Below, in pieces: positions 62,126-64,000 of a DNA stretch of 64,000 bases. The notes under the pieces were generated by a model. The model had not been told where the DNA came from and ran no database searches. It saw only the letters and a list, made by a program, of their open reading frames with translations. Origin of the DNA: JACCZX01 sp963786295 (lineage in GTDB: Bacteria; Pseudomonadota; Gammaproteobacteria; Burkholderiales; Burkholderiaceae_F); NCBI GenBank assembly GCA_963786295.1, contig CAWAYV010000028.1, forward strand, positions 1 to 64,000, read 5' to 3'. Within the stretch, counting starts at the first letter, position 1. Each line of letters starts with the position of its first letter. Both the position numbers and the translations under genes were made by a program.

Positions 62126-62577
62126 GCGAGATAGCGAGTCTGTCTAAGCGCGTTGGCGACGAGGTGGCTGCAGCGCGCGAGGCAGTGGTACTGGGTCCGG
62201 GCGAGGGCCGCGAGTATCCAATGGGCCGCATTAGCGCCTTATTCAAGGCCGACGGTGCAGAAACTGCGTCTCGGTATTCGATCTCGGAGTGGTGGCTGGA
62301 ACCGAACACCCAGGGACCCGGAGCACACTCGCATCCCGAGGACGATGTCTTCTACGTGATCGAAGGCACGATGAGCGTGCTCGTGGGCGAGAAGTGGACG
62401 CACGCCACCAAGGGGTCCTTCGTCCTCATTCCGGGAGGTGTCACACATGACTTCGAGAATCGAGGGAATGTCCGCGCGGGCGTGCTGAACCTGTCCATTC
62501 CGGGCGAGTTCGAGCCGGACATGGCGGGTATTGCGCAATGGTTCCTTGAGAACCCGCCAGGAAGTGCAGGCACGTGA
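62122..62577 (+). CDS. Cupin domain protein
   Basis: This 151-residue protein has a cupin barrel from about residue 22. The metal-binding motif is GPGAHSHPEDDVFYVIEGTM, followed by FVLIPGGVTHDFENRGNVRA (second motif His). VLGPGEGREYPMGRISALFK is the usual family start, so the first 20 residues are probably derived from a neighbouring DUF2277 remnant; a GTG at about 62182 would be an alternative start. The end EFEPDMAGIAQWFL is common in cupins of unknown role. It overlaps the YciI-like gene (TGATG). Confidence 0.78.
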   Translation: MSEIASLSKRVGDEVAAAREAVVLGPGEGREYPMGRISALFKADGAETASRYSISEWWLEPNTQGPGAHSHPEDDVFYVIEGTMSVLVGEKWTHATKGSFVLIPGGVTHDFENRGNVRAGVLNLSIPGEFEPDMAGIAQWFLENPPGSAGT

Positions 62578-62948
62578 TGCCCAGGCGCGTGGCAGCCAAA
62601 ACGTGGCTCGCAGCTCTTGCGCTTGTTGTGGCAGCGGGCACAGCTGCAGCCCAGGCACCGCCAGCACCGCTATTCGTCGTTCATTTCGAGACTGGGCCGA
62701 GCTGGAACAAGTCGCTGGCTCCGTCAGATCAGCCGAGCTTTCGCGAACATTCGGCAAATCTCAACCGCCTGAGAAAAGAGGGGACGATCGTATTCGGCGC
62801 TCGATACGGCGATCTCGGGATGATCTTTCTCAAGGCGGACACGCTGGATGCAGCGAAGGCCTTGATGGAGGCAGACCCTGGCGTGCAATCGGGAATCTTT
62901 ACTTACCGCATCGCGCCGCTGCGAGTTTTTTATCCGTGGCAGCCGTAG
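62577..62948 (+). CDS. Secreted YciI-like domain protein
   Basis: This 123-residue protein has a signal peptide (VAAKTWLAALALVVAAGTAA) and a YciI-like alpha-beta domain: PLFVVHFETGPSWNKSLAPS, FREHSANLNRLRKEGTIVFG and LMEADPGVQSGIFTYRIAPL. The His of FREHSANL and the Asp of EADPGV are the usual conserved pair. YciI-like domains often bind or hydrolyse small molecules, but a secreted form is unusual and its role unknown. The ATG overlaps the cupin stop, and queG starts in its last codons. Confidence 0.75.
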   Translation: MPRRVAAKTWLAALALVVAAGTAAAQAPPAPLFVVHFETGPSWNKSLAPSDQPSFREHSANLNRLRKEGTIVFGARYGDLGMIFLKADTLDAAKALMEADPGVQSGIFTYRIAPLRVFYPWQP

Positions 62949-64000
62949 CGTCGTCGTTTCTGCACGAGGAATTCTGCGCCCCTTTGAGCGCGAGCGATCG
63001 CGCGCCCGATCTGACTGCACTCGCGTCGTGCATTCGGCAGTGGGGCATTGAGTTGGGCTTTTCGCGGATCGGCATTGCCGATGTCGATGTCGCGCACGCT
63101 GCCGAACGCCTCAATGAATGGCTCGCCGACGGTCGGCATGGCGACATGGATTACCTGCAGCGACACGCCGGGTTGCGCGCTGATCCGTCGCGGCTATTGC
63201 CCGGCGCGTTGCGCGTGATTACGGCACGCATGGACTACTTGCCGCGCGACACGCCGGATGACTGGGCACAGCGCGAATTCGGTCGTGTAAGTGAACCTAA
63301 TACGGCAGTCGTGTCGATTTACGCGCGCGGCCGCGACTATCACAAGATACTGCGCGAGCGGTTGCAGAAACTCGCATCGCGTGTCGAAGCGGAAGTCGGG
63401 CGAGTTGGATATCGCGTAGCGACCGATTCTGCGCCGGTGCTCGAAGTCGAACTCGCTCGCAAGTCGGGACTGGGCTGGCGGGGCAAGCACACGTTGCTGC
63501 TGTCGCAGGATGCCGGCTCGATGTTCTTTCTCGGAGAAATCCTGACCGATCTACCGCTACCGATCGATGCGCCGACGCCGGATCATTGCGGCACCTGCTC
63601 GCGCTGCATCGACATCTGCCCGACGCAGGCGATCACCGCGCCGTATCAACTCGACGCGCGCCGTTGCATCTCCTATCTGACGATCGAACACCGTGGGTCG
63701 ATTCCACTCGAGCTGCGGCCGCTGATCGGCAATCGGGTTTACGGCTGCGACGATTGCCAGCTCGTGTGTCCGTGGAACAAGTTCGCGCGTACTGCCGAGC
63801 TACTGGACTTCGATGTGCGCAATGGACTCGACAGCGCCACGTTGATCGAGTTGTTTGCGTGGGACGAAGCGCAGTTCAACGAACGGCATGCCGGCTCCGC
63901 GATTCGCCGGATCGGCCATGAGCGATGGCTGCGCAACATCGCGGTGGCACTTGGCAATGCTCCGACCTCGCCGGCAGTGGTCACTGCGTTGCGCGCGCGC
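62936..64000 (+). CDS. queG: Epoxyqueuosine reductase QueG (3' end beyond window)
   Basis: This cobalamin-dependent reductase converts epoxyqueuosine to queuosine in tRNA. I start it at a GTG at 62936, overlapping the YciI-like gene by 13 nt; later Met or Val starts are possible. Motifs: IELGFSRIGIADVDVAHAAE, NEWLADGRHGDMDYLQRH, SIYARGRDYHKILRERLQKL, ARKSGLGWRGKHTLLLSQDA, and two [4Fe-4S] clusters, CGTCSRCIDICPTQAI and CDDCQLVCPWN. The reading continues to the window edge, so the last HEAT-like part is cut. It completes a queA-tgt-queG set in the window. Confidence 0.94.
   Translation, partial: MAAVASSFLHEEFCAPLSASDRAPDLTALASCIRQWGIELGFSRIGIADVDVAHAAERLNEWLADGRHGDMDYLQRHAGLRADPSRLLPGALRVITARMDYLPRDTPDDWAQREFGRVSEPNTAVVSIYARGRDYHKILRERLQKLASRVEAEVGRVGYRVATDSAPVLEVELARKSGLGWRGKHTLLLSQDAGSMFFLGEILTDLPLPIDAPTPDHCGTCSRCIDICPTQAITAPYQLDARRCISYLTIEHRGSIPLELRPLIGNRVYGCDDCQLVCPWNKFARTAELLDFDVRNGLDSATLIELFAWDEAQFNERHAGSAIRRIGHERWLRNIAVALGNAPTSPAVVTALRAR

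Noticed and set aside
1..64000. CRISPR arrays, insertion sequences, prophage genes, rRNA genes
   Set aside because: No regularly spaced repeats, transposases, phage structural genes or rRNA sequence were seen on reading the whole window.

Overview
The window looks like a chromosomal segment of a GC-rich betaproteobacterium, probably of the Burkholderiales. Evidence: several Bug/TctC-type extracytoplasmic receptors with TctAB, TRAP and TAXI transport genes; a split pntAA-pntAB-pntB transhydrogenase; the order queA-tgt-yajC-secD-secF; and the block mutL/miaA and hda-HAD-pcnB-folK-dNK-panB-panC. There is no rRNA, CRISPR array, phage or insertion sequence. One tRNA, tRNA-Leu(CAA), is present.

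Layout. 1-2 kb: two tandem type IV pilins and a TfpX-type accessory gene. 2-7.4 kb: a periplasmic sugar dehydrogenase, mnmA and the pnt operon. 7.4-10.9 kb: a CHRD lipoprotein, an amidohydrolase and a membrane-anchored TAXI receptor. 10.9-22.7 kb: a long run of minus-strand genes. It begins with a Bug receptor, a gamma-glutamyltransferase-like enzyme and a beta-hydroxyacid dehydrogenase, and continues as a compact operon: ECF sigma factor, ZAS anti-sigma, ArsS-family radical SAM enzyme, metallophosphoesterase, TVP38-flavin oxidoreductase fusion, DUF547, TIGR04283-type glycosyltransferase, Nterm_to_SelD-type oxidoreductase, DUF1499. This operon is the most interesting system here: sigma-controlled and redox-rich, of the arsenosugar-associated type, but with no arsM visible. 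22.9-33.3 kb: accessory metabolism (cupin, TctAB, alcohol and isocitrate-type dehydrogenases, a DctPQM TRAP operon flanked by a 53-bp direct repeat, and an alpha/beta-hydrolase-LuxR regulator). 33.3-41.8 kb: a TTC38-like TPR protein, a GNAT, a second Bug receptor, acylphosphatase, CoA transferase, a DUF4442 thioesterase, a GDPD phosphodiesterase, a GST and purB. 41.9-53.3 kb: secFD-yajC-tgt-queA with tRNA-Leu, then the pantothenate/folate/poly(A)/hda block, with a 120-bp palindromic element. 53.3-64 kb: a divergent PurM, mutL-MFS-miaA, DedA, amiC-tsaE, small cupin and YciI genes and the start of queG.

Sequence quality. About 20 genes between 1.1 and 44.3 kb, including the housekeeping genes mnmA and secD, carry single-base frameshifts. 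Essentially none of the roughly 20 genes from 44.3 to 64 kb do. I read most of these as uncorrected indels rather than real pseudogenes, and I annotate such genes over their reconstructed full extent.
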